Assembly (NCBI GenBank): GCA_003696875.1 | Contig: RFHL01001232.1 | Span: forward strand, 1 to 9,747 | DNA length: 9,747 nucleotides | Direction: 5' to 3' | DNA from: Bacteroidota bacterium | GTDB taxonomy: Bacteria; Bacteroidota; Bacteroidia; J057 | Shown here: in pieces, positions 1 to 6,934 of the stretch | Layout of the letters: every line of letters begins with the position of its first letter | Numbering within the stretch: position 1 is the stretch's first letter | Translations under genes and position numbers: made by a program | The notes under the pieces: generated by a model | The model's input: the letters and a program-made list of their open reading frames with translations, nothing else | What the model was told of the DNA's origin: nothing | Databases searched by the model: none

Positions 1-1
1 C

Positions 2-277
2 GAATTTGTCGCCAGCATCTGGCCGGGGGGCGTGCAGCCCGAGACGGCGGCACCTGTGATGGTCCGGGATGGGGAGGAAGTCAGCTTGAGCTGCTCTACC
101 GAGGGGGCCTCGCTGGGCTATCAGCTGCTGGCCCCGGGCGACAGCCTCGCCCCGGCCTGGTCGGTCTACACCGGTCCCTTTGCCGCCCCGGCGGGGCGGC
201 AGGTCGTGGCGGTGGCCCATCGCCTTGGCTTCGTGCCCAGTACGCCGGTCTATGAGGAGCAGGGGAGCGGTCAGTAG
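2..277 (+). CDS. C-terminal fragment, probably of a sulfatase (chitobiase-C/FN3-associated type domain)
   Basis: The reading frame is open from the left edge (codons begin at base 2) and stops with TAG at 275-277, so this is the last 91 codons of a longer gene whose start lies outside the window; the GTG at 32 is unlikely to be a real start. The tail carries the pattern TEGASLGYQLL, then a Trp, then YTGPF, then a hydrophobic strand with VAHRLGFVPS. This is the typical signature of the small beta-sandwich domain (chitobiase/hexosaminidase C-terminal or FN3-associated type) that closes many Bacteroidota sulfatases, where it often follows a WPxGxQP motif, seen here as WPGGVQP. Such enzymes are exported and remove sulfate esters from polysaccharides. 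The catalytic part is not visible, so 'sulfatase' rests on this tail alone. A glycoside hydrolase or other exported enzyme with the same terminal domain is the main alternative. Confidence 0.6.
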   Translation, partial: EFVASIWPGGVQPETAAPVMVRDGEEVSLSCSTEGASLGYQLLAPGDSLAPAWSVYTGPFAAPAGRQVVAVAHRLGFVPSTPVYEEQGSGQ

Positions 278-337
278 CCGACCCCTTGCTTCGGCCCCTG
301 TCGCTGCGCTACAAGGGGAACCAGCGTCAACAAATGC

Positions 338-364
338 ACAAGCGCTCCGGAGAGGAGCGCTTGT
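338..364. terminator. Convergent hairpin terminator candidate
   Basis: A perfect 11-bp inverted repeat (ACAAGCGCTCC / GGAGCGCTTGT, arms 338-348 and 354-364) encloses a 5-nt loop (GGAGA). It sits between the stop codons of two converging genes (277 on plus, 396 on minus), the expected place for a shared bidirectional terminator. There is no clean T-tract on either side, so it may work as a structure-only barrier or with Rho. Confidence 0.6.
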
Positions 365-395
365 ATGCTTGATAGCCTTGGGCTTGTGTTCGGAA

Positions 396-3300
396 TCAGA
401 CCGTTTGAGACATGATCAGTTTCAGGTCGAGCGGGGTCAGGATGCACACGGCATGGGGGGTGCTCCCTTCTTTAACGGTGGTCGGAGAAATGTCCAGCAG
501 GAGGGTTTCCCGATTGTCCTGATGATGCGGGAGCGGGAGTAGCTCCGAGAGGGCTTTACCTTCCTGCATCGCCCGGCGCACCCGCTCCACCTGCTCCTTG
601 GCGGCACCATTCAGGAGGAGCAGCGCCGGGAGCAGGGCGTTTTCCTGCGACTTGGGCAAGAGGATGGGCAGGGCCTCATTTTTCCAGATGATCTCTCCGG
701 TGTTCTTGGCAATTATCACCCCACCGTGGGTTTGGTTGGCTACCATGGAGAGCATTTCCAGGTAATGGCGGTTTTGTTCTTCCTGGGTGATGTCCCGTAC
801 GGTGGTGACCTTCAGGCGGGTACCGTCTTGCTTGACCACCCGTTGGGCCGAGACATAGATTTTTATCAGGCTCCCATCTTTGCGCTGTACCTCCCACTCA
901 CCCGGAATTTCGTCTTGTCCCTCAATGAAGGCGTCATGCAGGGCTGTGGCAGCCTGTCGGTTGCCTTCGGGGACCACCAGGGTGAAGTGCTTGCCGATCA
1001 GCTCATTCTTCTCATAGCCGTAAATGTTGCAGTACCCTTGGTTGACCTGGTAGAAGTTGCCGTTTTGGTCGGTGACGCAGATCCCCGTCTCCGTGGCATT
1101 GAAGATAGAAGCCATGAGCTTCTCTTGCAGGTCGAGGCGCAGCAGGGTAGAGCGCTCCGTGGTGATGTCCATGGAGCCCAGCGAGATCCCGGCAAACTGG
1201 TTCTGCTCATCCGTGACCGGGATGAAATTGTACCGAATCCAGCGGGTGGGCCCATTGGCCATGGGATATTCCCAGTCGTGGGTGACCCGCTCGCCATTGA
1301 GCACCTGCCGGAAGGTTCGGATCACGTCCGGGACCTGATGTTCGGGGAAGAAGTCCAGAATGCTGATGCTCGGCTGCAAGTCCCGGTCAAACAGGGTATG
1401 ATAGTGCTGCCGCGCCGTGGCATTGAACGTGATGATGGTGTAGTTCTTGTCCAGCAGCACATAGCCCTGGAAGGTGTGATTCAGCAGCGCATGCAGGTTG
1501 TTTTCCGACTCGGTGAGCTGGTTTTCTTTCCACTCAAGGGCTTCGTTGGCGGCTTTCAGCTCGGCATAGGCGATCTGGATTTCCTCATTGGTAGACTGTA
1601 GCTCCTCATTGGTGGTCTCCAGTTCCTCGTTGGAGGATTGCAGCTCTTCATTCGCGCTTTGGAGCTCTTCATTGAGCGATTGCAGTTCCTCGTTGGAGGT
1701 CTCCAACTCCTCGACAAAAGATTGCAGGTGTTCGCGGGTAGCGGCTAGCTCTTGTTCCAGCTCAATCACGCGGGGATCTTCACCGGTATCTTCCCGCTCC
1801 TTGAGGTGGAGCTGAATCTGACTCGGGTTGATCTCCTCAAAGACGATGGCAAAGAGGGGCCCGTCTTCATTGGCATACATCAGCGGCTTGACGATGATGC
1901 GCACGAGGTGGGTAGCATCGACCTCATTGACCTGACGGAACCCGCTTTGCAAGTCGGAGTCTCCCTTGAGCGCCCGGTTGAGCAGCGATCGCAGGTCGAT
2001 CTGCAAATCTTTGTGACAGTTCTTGAGGATATTGGCCGTCATCGCCCCGGAGGAGAAGCGCAGGAAGGGGTGAATATCGCCGTGAATCTGGAGGATATCG
2101 AAGGTGCTATTGACGATAACGTAGGGGAAGTCGTAGGTGTGAAAGAAGGTCTCTTTCAGCATCTCGGTCATGGTATATGACCGGCGGGCGGTGGGGGTCC
2201 GGGTGCTGGGGGGCGTGTTTTTGTTGGGCTTAAAGGCCGAGAAGCGAATGCTGTGCAGCACGCTCACCTGCTTGCGCCGGAAGAGTTTGTGCGGTGTGCT
2301 GACCGTCGAAAACAGCTCCGAAAATTGTCCGATGCTTTCCGACTTGCCCAGCAGGAGCAGGCCGCTGGGATTCAGGGCATAGTGAAAGACCGGGATAATA
2401 TGCTTTTGCAGATTGGGACCAAAGTAGATGAGCAGGTTCCGGCAGGAAATCAGGTCCAGCTTCAGGAAAGGCGGATTGACCGTAAGGTCGTGCTTGGAAA
2501 AAAGCACCATGGAACGCAAGGCCTTCAGGACCTCATAGTCCTGCCCGCGCTTGAGAAAGAACCCTTTGCGTACCTCGTCGGGGAGCTTCTCCACACTCTG
2601 CGGGGGGTAGATCCCCTTTCGGGCGATCCGGATGGCGCGCTCATCAATATCCGTCCCAAAAATTTGCACCGGCGTCTGATGAAAGTTGCCCTGCAGCAGC
2701 CGATACAGAATGATGGCGATGGTGTAGGCTTCCTCGCCCGTGGCACAGCCCGGTACCCAGATCCGGAGCCCTTCGCCAGGCGGCTTGACCTGGACCAGTT
2801 CTTTCAGGCGGTTTTCCAGCTCTTCGTAGGCGCCGGGATTGCGGAAAAACTCCGTGACCCCGATCAGGATATTCTGGAAAAGGGCATCCACCTCCTCGGG
2901 ATGCTTGTCGATAAATTCCACATAGCGGTTCAGGTCCGGCATCTTCAGCATCTGCATCCGCTTCTCCAGCCGGCGACTGATGGTCGCCGCCTTGTAGTTG
3001 GAAAAGTCGGTCCCCGTGCGCTGCGAGAGCAGCCCGAAGATACGGGCCATGCTGTCCTGATCGTGGGGCACTTCGTCATCCTCAGATCCATCCTCATCGA
3101 TCTGGTTGATCAGGTCCAGCAGGGCCGCCGTCATCTCTTTGGGCGGGAGAATCTTGTCAACCAGTCCGGTGGCGATGGCCGCCCGGGGCATGCCGTCGTA
3201 GCGGGCACTCTGCGGCGACTGCACCAGGGCAATGCCGCCGTGGCTCTTGATGTGACGGATCCCGGAGGCCCCGTCACTCCCCGTGCCGGAGAGGATGATC

Positions 3301-3686
3301 CCGATGGCATGGGACTTGAGGTCCTCAGCCAGAGAGTGCAGGAGGGTGTCCACCGAAGGCTTGGGCCGCACCGCCGAACTGGGGCGCTGGAGCATGATCC
3401 GCCGGTTGCGGATCAGGATATCGCGATCCGGCGGTGTGATATAGATGTGTCCCGGTTCCAGAGGCATCTGGTTCCGGGCCTCAATGACTTGTAGTGGGGT
3501 TTCCCGTGAAAGCAACTCCGTCAGACGACTCTTGTAGGTAGGGCTCAGGTGCTGGGCGATGACCACCGCAAGCTTGCCGAGCTTGTCGGGAAGTTGAGAG
3601 ACCAGGACAGAAATGGCTTCCAGCCCGCCGGCTGATGCGCCTATGCCAGCCACATAAAAATCCTCAGGTACGGGAGCTTCACTCAT
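396..3686 (-). CDS. CheB-CheR fusion with PAS domains (hybrid chemotaxis-type methylesterase/methyltransferase)
   Basis: A 1096-aa cytoplasmic signalling protein. Residues 10-192 form a CheB methylesterase domain with the Ser-His-Asp triad visible: S18 in GIGASAGG, H46 in AQHLSP, D138 in LSGTGSDGASG. There is no N-terminal receiver domain. An acidic linker (about 197-211) leads to a CheR N-terminal helical region (about 213-265) and a CheR methyltransferase domain (270-470) with TEFFRNP (278-284), the SAM-binding GCATGEEAY (313-321) and the RNLLIYF segment (416-422). A PAS-like region (about 510-620) precedes a coiled coil (640-728) with six near-identical heptads. PAS domains follow at about 729-845 and 850-968, and a weaker one at 975-1087. 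Many relatives end in a HisKA-type or HWE kinase; this one ends after the last PAS-like region. It has no chemotaxis neighbours, so its target is unknown and it may serve another sensory pathway. The ATG at 3686 lies just before the CheB core and is the natural start. Confidence 0.93.
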   Translation of the reverse strand: MSEAPVPEDFYVAGIGASAGGLEAISVLVSQLPDKLGKLAVVIAQHLSPTYKSRLTELLSRETPLQVIEARNQMPLEPGHIYITPPDRDILIRNRRIMLQRPSSAVRPKPSVDTLLHSLAEDLKSHAIGIILSGTGSDGASGIRHIKSHGGIALVQSPQSARYDGMPRAAIATGLVDKILPPKEMTAALLDLINQIDEDGSEDDEVPHDQDSMARIFGLLSQRTGTDFSNYKAATISRRLEKRMQMLKMPDLNRYVEFIDKHPEEVDALFQNILIGVTEFFRNPGAYEELENRLKELVQVKPPGEGLRIWVPGCATGEEAYTIAIILYRLLQGNFHQTPVQIFGTDIDERAIRIARKGIYPPQSVEKLPDEVRKGFFLKRGQDYEVLKALRSMVLFSKHDLTVNPPFLKLDLISCRNLLIYFGPNLQKHIIPVFHYALNPSGLLLLGKSESIGQFSELFSTVSTPHKLFRRKQVSVLHSIRFSAFKPNKNTPPSTRTPTARRSYTMTEMLKETFFHTYDFPYVIVNSTFDILQIHGDIHPFLRFSSGAMTANILKNCHKDLQIDLRSLLNRALKGDSDLQSGFRQVNEVDATHLVRIIVKPLMYANEDGPLFAIVFEEINPSQIQLHLKEREDTGEDPRVIELEQELAATREHLQSFVEELETSNEELQSLNEELQSANEELQSSNEELETTNEELQSTNEEIQIAYAELKAANEALEWKENQLTESENNLHALLNHTFQGYVLLDKNYTIITFNATARQHYHTLFDRDLQPSISILDFFPEHQVPDVIRTFRQVLNGERVTHDWEYPMANGPTRWIRYNFIPVTDEQNQFAGISLGSMDITTERSTLLRLDLQEKLMASIFNATETGICVTDQNGNFYQVNQGYCNIYGYEKNELIGKHFTLVVPEGNRQAATALHDAFIEGQDEIPGEWEVQRKDGSLIKIYVSAQRVVKQDGTRLKVTTVRDITQEEQNRHYLEMLSMVANQTHGGVIIAKNTGEIIWKNEALPILLPKSQENALLPALLLLNGAAKEQVERVRRAMQEGKALSELLPLPHHQDNRETLLLDISPTTVKEGSTPHAVCILTPLDLKLIMSQTV
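1578..1703 (-). repeat. In-frame 21-bp heptad repeats coding a signalling coiled coil
   Basis: Six consecutive heptads of the form [E/Q][T/S]xNEE[L/I] (residues 662-703 of the CheB-CheR-PAS protein) are coded by six degenerate 21-bp units. The heptad spacing and Leu/Ile at one fixed position predict a continuous parallel coiled coil linking the CheR/PAS part to the later PAS domains. This linker type is common in CheB-CheR-PAS fusions, so it is probably functional and not an assembly artefact. The DNA units differ at synonymous positions, which argues against very recent expansion. Confidence 0.85.
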
Positions 3687-3803
3687 GGGGATAAATTAGA
3701 ATCACAACATACAAGAAAATTAACATATTTCCCGGGACAATGGGTCATCGGGAGGGGGGAATTTTCCGGATTTCCTTACGTTTTGGGCCGGAAAGCGGCC
3801 GCC

Positions 3804-3876
3804 GCCGGGCTCAGAAAGCCCGGCTGGTCGCCTCACCCGCCTGGTCCGTTGTTGCCATCCCAACCAGCCGGACCAG
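3804..3876. repeat. Two inverted repeats in the leader upstream of the LacI-type gene
   Basis: First, GCCGGGCT / AGCCCGGC forms an 8-bp perfect stem (3804-3811 and 3817-3824) with a 5-nt loop. Second, CTGGTCCG / CGGACCAG forms an 8-bp perfect stem (3841-3848 and 3869-3876), with a nested 4-bp stem GTTG / CAAC (3851-3854 and 3861-3864) inside the 20-nt loop. Neither is followed by a T-tract on either strand. They lie in the divergent gap between the CheB-CheR gene and the regulator, where a cruciform, a transcript structure or a protein-binding site is possible. An open frame on the plus strand runs through this stretch, but its translation has no family resemblance. Confidence 0.5.
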
Positions 3877-3895
3877 CTTTCCCGCCTTTCGCCTG

Positions 3896-3923
3896 TTTAG
3901 ACGCAAAAAAAGCTGTATCTTCC
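3896..3923 (+). promoter_or_regulatory. Weak Bacteroidota-type promoter candidate for the LacI-type gene
   Basis: TATCTTCC at 3916-3923 resembles the Bacteroidota -7 element TAnnTTTG, with a T-rich TTT at 3896-3898 about 17 nt upstream in place of a TTG -33 element. It lies 33 bp before the chosen start at 3956. The match is partial. Just downstream is TACGTA (3929-3934), a short palindrome with the central CG usual in LacI-family operators, which could allow autoregulation. Confidence 0.25.
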
Positions 3924-3955
3924 AGCTATACGTAACCTGCTATGAGAAACCAGCT

Positions 3956-4978
3956 ATGAGGAAGAAGCGTGTCAGCATCACCGACATGGCGCGGGAGCTC
4001 AAGGTCTCCCCTTCGACCGTCTCGCGCGCCCTGCGAGGCGAGCCTCGCATCGGTAAGGCTACCCGCGAAGCGGTCCTGGCTCTCGCCAAGGAATGGGGCT
4101 ACCGCCCCAATATGCAGGCGCTCAGCCTGCTCAACAACCGTACCCAGACGGTTGGCCTCATTGTCCCTGATTTTGCCCACCCCTTCTTTTCCGTGGTGCT
4201 GAATGGCATCGAAGATGTCACCCGGGAGGCCGGCTACCAACTGATGATTTGTACCTCGGACAGCCAGTATGAAAAGGAAGTACAGGTCGCCTCGCTCCTG
4301 GGCGATGCCAGGGTAGACGGCCTGCTGGTTTCCTATGCCCGGGACACCCAGGAGTTTTCCCACTTCCAGCGGCTGCAGGCAGAAGGGGTCCCGGTGGTGT
4401 TCTTCGACCGTCTCGCCGAGGACGTCGAGGCGTCCTACGTCATCACTGATGACTTCGAGGGGGCCCGGCAAGCCGTGAAGCACCTCATAGACACGGGTTG
4501 TCGTCGCATCGTCCACGTCAAGGGGCCAGAACATATTTCCACCACCTTCAACCGCTATCTGGGGTATCGGGAAGCCCTTAAGCAGGCGGGCATTCCCCTG
4601 GACCCCGAGCTGCTCTTTCAGGCCGAGGACGACAAGGGACAGGACCTGCTGGATATGGACCGCTTGCGGGACCTCCTGCCCAATATCGACGGGCTGTTTG
4701 TGTTTAATGATCTGATTGCCTACGAATTAATCGGCATTATCCGGGGGGTAGGCCTGCGGGTACCGGAAGATATTTCGATCATCGGTTTTGGCAACGATCC
4801 CTTTGGGGTGTATCTCACCCCTTCCCTCAGTACCGTGCACCAGCCGGCGCGGGAGATGGGGCAAACTGCCGCCCGGGTATTGCTGTCCGAGATGCAGGCC
4901 GAGCATGTGCCTCCCACCAGGTCCGAGCTGCTCCCCACCCGCCTGCTGCTACGGGGCACCACCCGTCCCCGGGGCTGA
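3956..4978 (+). CDS. LacI-family transcriptional regulator
   Basis: A 340-aa one-component DNA-binding regulator, the usual LacI-family length. Residues 6-28 (SITDMARELKVSPSTVSRAL and following) are the canonical helix-turn-helix, and EWGYRPN with the next residues (46-60) forms the hinge region. Residues 64-335 are the periplasmic-binding-protein-like effector domain: VGLIVPDFAHPFF (66-78), DGLLV (121-125), FDR (150-152), FNDLIA (250-255), GFGND (277-281) and LSTVHQP (291-297). Open frame extends 72 codons further upstream, but that part has no homology character, so the ATG at 3956, directly before RKKRVSITD, is the start. No clear Shine-Dalgarno is visible. The ligand is probably a sugar or sugar derivative, and the nearby mutarotase and SDR genes are plausible targets, though this is inferred from position only. 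The 3' end overlaps the convergent acetyltransferase gene by 30 bp. Confidence 0.93.
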   Translation: MRKKRVSITDMARELKVSPSTVSRALRGEPRIGKATREAVLALAKEWGYRPNMQALSLLNNRTQTVGLIVPDFAHPFFSVVLNGIEDVTREAGYQLMICTSDSQYEKEVQVASLLGDARVDGLLVSYARDTQEFSHFQRLQAEGVPVVFFDRLAEDVEASYVITDDFEGARQAVKHLIDTGCRRIVHVKGPEHISTTFNRYLGYREALKQAGIPLDPELLFQAEDDKGQDLLDMDRLRDLLPNIDGLFVFNDLIAYELIGIIRGVGLRVPEDISIIGFGNDPFGVYLTPSLSTVHQPAREMGQTAARVLLSEMQAEHVPPTRSELLPTRLLLRGTTRPRG

Positions 4979-5491
4979 GATCCGGTACCAGGCCGCCCCG
5001 GCAAAGTCGCCGCAGGCATCGGTCTTCCAGTAGGTCATCCCCAGCTTTGTCAGGATACGCACCGAGGCCCGGTTTTCGGGCATGGCCCGGCCGATCACCT
5101 CCTCCAGCCGGAGGGGCCCCAGGGCATAGCTCAGGCTGGCGGCGGCGGCCTCCGTGGCGTAGCCTTTTCCCCAATATGCCCGCATCAGCCGGAATCCCAG
5201 GTCCACCATGCCATCGACATGGCGCTTCAGGCCACACCAGCCCAAAAAGGCCCCGTCGCTCCGCCGGACCACCGCCCACCGCCCAAAGCCGTGGCGGTCA
5301 TAGTGGTCATAGGCTTCGATGAAGGCGGCGGCCGCCGCCTCGCTGGCAAAGGGGGTATCCCCCGTATAGCGCAGCACCTCCGGATCGGCGTTGAGCCGGT
5401 ACAGCGCTGGCGCATCGGCCAGCGTCCAGGGTCGCAGGCCCAGGCGAGGTGTGGTCAGGAGAAAATCTGTAGGGGGCGTAGCATGAGCCAT
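4949..5491 (-). CDS. GNAT N-acetyltransferase, RimJ/RimL-like
   Basis: A 180-aa protein of the usual size for the RimJ/RimL-type branch of GNAT acetyltransferases, which move an acetyl group from acetyl-CoA to an amine on a protein N-terminus or a small molecule. Features in order are the opening strand LLTTPRLGLRPW (11-22), a core strand AFLGWCGL (81-88), the acetyl-CoA pyrophosphate-binding loop in RAYWGKGYATEA (104-115), and the PENRASVRILTKLGM segment (138-152) typical of this branch. The ATG at 5491 has GGAG about 9 nt upstream. The gene starts 16 bp after the mutarotase gene on the same strand, so the two are probably cotranscribed. Its last 30 bp are antisense to the end of the LacI-type gene. 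The substrate cannot be told from sequence. Confidence 0.9.
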   Translation of the reverse strand: MAHATPPTDFLLTTPRLGLRPWTLADAPALYRLNADPEVLRYTGDTPFASEAAAAAFIEAYDHYDRHGFGRWAVVRRSDGAFLGWCGLKRHVDGMVDLGFRLMRAYWGKGYATEAAAASLSYALGPLRLEEVIGRAMPENRASVRILTKLGMTYWKTDACGDFAGAAWYRISAPGTGGAP

Positions 5492-5507
5492 AGCTTTGTC
5501 TCCGGGC

Positions 5508-5858
5508 CTAGCGCAGGACCGCTACGTCCAGCTCAAAAACCTGCTCCATCTGGGTCCACTTCTCGTCGGGGGCCGCTTCGGCCACTGCCTCCTGCATCTC
5601 GCCCATCAGGTCCTCCCACTCCTGACAGCGTGGGTCCAGCTCCAGGTAGCGGGGGAAGTCCACCGCCGGGTCAAAGCCGTCGACCGTCTCCATGTACATA
5701 AAGAGCCGGCGACCCAGCAACCAGATCTTCATATCCAGGATTCCGACCGTGCGCAGGGCGTTTTGGACTTCGGGCCATACGTGCTCGTGAAGCCGCTTGT
5801 AGCGGGCAATGACTACAGGATCATCCCGCAGATTGACAGTCATGGCAAATGACGACAT
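5508..5858 (-). CDS. rhaM: L-rhamnose mutarotase family protein (YiiL/RhaM-like)
   Basis: A 116-aa cytoplasmic sugar mutarotase that interconverts the alpha and beta anomers of a 6-deoxyhexose. Diagnostic features are LRDDP (10-14), YKRLHEHVWPEV (20-31), DMKIWLLGRRLFMYME (42-57), QEWEDLM (79-85) and DEKW..MEQVFEL near the end. Y20 and H24 align with the Tyr18/His22 pair of the E. coli YiiL active site. The ATG at 5858 (MSSFAM) gives the family's normal length and N-terminus; a longer frame to 5903 adds 15 residues that do not look like the family. The family includes proteins acting on L-rhamnose and, in non-phosphorylating fucose pathways, L-fucose, so the true sugar is open. It is first of a probable two-gene unit with the acetyltransferase and is divergent from the SDR gene, a pairing that fits deoxysugar oxidation. 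Confidence 0.92.
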   Translation of the reverse strand: MSSFAMTVNLRDDPVVIARYKRLHEHVWPEVQNALRTVGILDMKIWLLGRRLFMYMETVDGFDPAVDFPRYLELDPRCQEWEDLMGEMQEAVAEAAPDEKWTQMEQVFELDVAVLR

Positions 5859-6067
5859 GGAAAAATAGGTATAGGTGAGGCGTGGACCCGCGCGCAGGGG
5901 CACGGCAGGATCAGCCTAAATATAGGGCCAAATTCAAAAACTCTGCTAAACAAAGCTTTGCATAGGGATAACCGGGCGGTTTCGGTATTTTGAGAAGAAA
6001 CAGGTCGACACAGAATCCTGCCTCATGCGATCTCTGCAAAAACCAACAAGGAACCAGTAAAAAAGAT
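5859..6067. promoter_or_regulatory. Divergent promoter region between mutarotase and SDR genes
   Basis: This 209-bp gap separates two divergent starts and is much more A/T-rich than the flanking genes, as expected for back-to-back promoters. TATTTTG at 5986-5992 (plus) resembles a Bacteroidota -7 box, with TTTG at 5957-5960 upstream, but the 25-nt gap is slightly long. TATATTTA on the minus strand (around 5920-5927) is a -7-like candidate for the mutarotase gene without a good -33 partner. The leader of the SDR gene is A-rich without a well-placed Shine-Dalgarno, as is common in Bacteroidota. Confidence 0.5.
5951..5981. promoter_or_regulatory. Candidate regulator-binding palindromes
   Basis: CAAAGCTTTG (5951-5960) is a perfect 10-bp palindrome. 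AACCG-GG-CGGTT (5970-5981) is a 5-bp inverted repeat with a 2-bp centre. Both sit in the middle of the divergent region and upstream of the possible -7 box at 5986. LacI-family operators are short palindromes and usually centre on CG; these do not match that exactly, so the assignment to the neighbouring LacI-type regulator is tentative. Confidence 0.3.
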
Positions 6068-6844
6068 ATGGCACAGCTATTTGATCTAACTGGAAAAGTC
6101 GCCGTCGTCACCGGCGGCGGCAGCGGCATCGGCCGCAGCATCGCCCAGGCCCTCGCCGCGCAGGGCGCGGCCGTGCACATCCTGGAGCGCGATCCTGCTG
6201 CCGGAGAGGGCGTGGCGGCGGCCATCGCCGCCGCGGGCGGGCAGGCGCAGGTCCACGCCTGCGACGTCGCCCAGGCCCAGAGCGTCCGGGCGGCCATGCA
6301 GGCCGCCGGCACCGGCGGCATCGACATCCTCGTCAACAATGCCGGCATTGCCCACATCGGCACCGTCGAGACCACCTCCGAGACCGACTTTGACCGCGTA
6401 TACGCCGTCAATGTCAAAGGGGTATTTCTCTGTATGCAGGCCGCCATCCCCTACATGAAAGGCCGCGGCGGTAGCATCATCAATATGGCCTCCATCGCCT
6501 CCGAACTCGGCCTGCCCGACCGCTTTGCCTATTCCATGAGCAAAGGCGCCGTTCTTACCATGACCTACACCGCCGCCCGCGACCTGCTGCCCCATCACAT
6601 TCGCTGCAATGCCGTCTCTCCTGCCCGGGTGCACACCCCCTTCGTCGACGGCTTTCTCCGCGACAACTATCCCGGCCGCGAGCAGGAAATGTATGACACC
6701 CTCGCCGCCACCCAGCCCATCGGCCGTATGGCGCGGCCGGAGGAGGTCGCCCACCTTGTCCTCTACCTCGCCTCCGATGAAGCCAGCTTCATCACCGGCA
6801 CCAATTTTCCCATCGACGGGGGCTTCATCAAGCTGAATACTTGA
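6068..6844 (+). CDS. SDR-family NAD(P)-dependent dehydrogenase, possibly acting on a deoxysugar or its acid
   Basis: A 258-aa classical short-chain dehydrogenase/reductase, cytoplasmic and normally tetrameric. It shows the cofactor-binding TGGGSGIG (15-22), D66 of the adenine pocket, NNAG (90-93), and the catalytic tetrad N115, S142, Y155, K159 (YSMSK). It ends in the usual SFITGTNFPIDGG (239-252). An acidic residue, E40, at the end of the second strand suggests NAD over NADP. SPARVHTPFVDGFL (184-197) recalls SDRs of non-phosphorylating L-fucose/L-rhamnose pathways, such as sugar dehydrogenases or 2-keto-3-deoxy-fuconate dehydrogenases, but SDR substrate calls from sequence are unreliable. 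The ATG at 6068 begins the canonical first strand; the frame is open back to 5990, but that part is A/T-rich leader. Third codon positions are almost all G/C after roughly the first ten codons. The divergent mutarotase is the main contextual hint. Confidence 0.92.
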   Translation: MAQLFDLTGKVAVVTGGGSGIGRSIAQALAAQGAAVHILERDPAAGEGVAAAIAAAGGQAQVHACDVAQAQSVRAAMQAAGTGGIDILVNNAGIAHIGTVETTSETDFDRVYAVNVKGVFLCMQAAIPYMKGRGGSIINMASIASELGLPDRFAYSMSKGAVLTMTYTAARDLLPHHIRCNAVSPARVHTPFVDGFLRDNYPGREQEMYDTLAATQPIGRMARPEEVAHLVLYLASDEASFITGTNFPIDGGFIKLNT

Positions 6845-6934
6845 GAAGTGAGAAACGATCCCGCAAGCGGGACTTCGCTACGCTCAGGAGAGCTAGAAGC
6901 GGGGCCCGTGCGGCCCTGCCGCCGCAAATGGAAA
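6845..6934. other. Structured intergenic stretch, possible dispersed repeat
   Basis: Downstream of the SDR stop lie several short stems: TCCCGC-AA-GCGGGA (6859-6872), then nested CTTC/GAAG and GCTC/GAGC arms (about 6873-6899), then GGGCC/GGCCC (about 6902-6916). Such closely packed small palindromes resemble REP-like intergenic elements. Whether it is repeated elsewhere in the genome cannot be seen here. No coding potential is evident. Confidence 0.3.

Noticed and set aside
1578..1703. The 21-bp repeats as a mobile or assembly-derived repeat
   Set aside because: They are in frame, code a coherent coiled coil typical of this protein family, and differ at synonymous sites.
2253..3494. A 413-codon open frame on the plus strand
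   Set aside because: It is fully antisense to the CheB-CheR domains, whose catalytic motifs are intact on the minus strand. Its translation shows no recognisable family, and long antisense frames are common in GC-rich genes.
3740..3955. A 72-residue N-terminal extension of the LacI-type protein
   Set aside because: The added part is Arg/Ser-rich and unlike the family, while the ATG at 3956 gives the standard N-terminus and length.
6086..6754. A 222-codon open frame on the minus strand
   Set aside because: It mirrors the SDR gene, gives a Gly/Ala/Asp-rich product, and exists because the SDR gene has extreme G/C at third codon positions.
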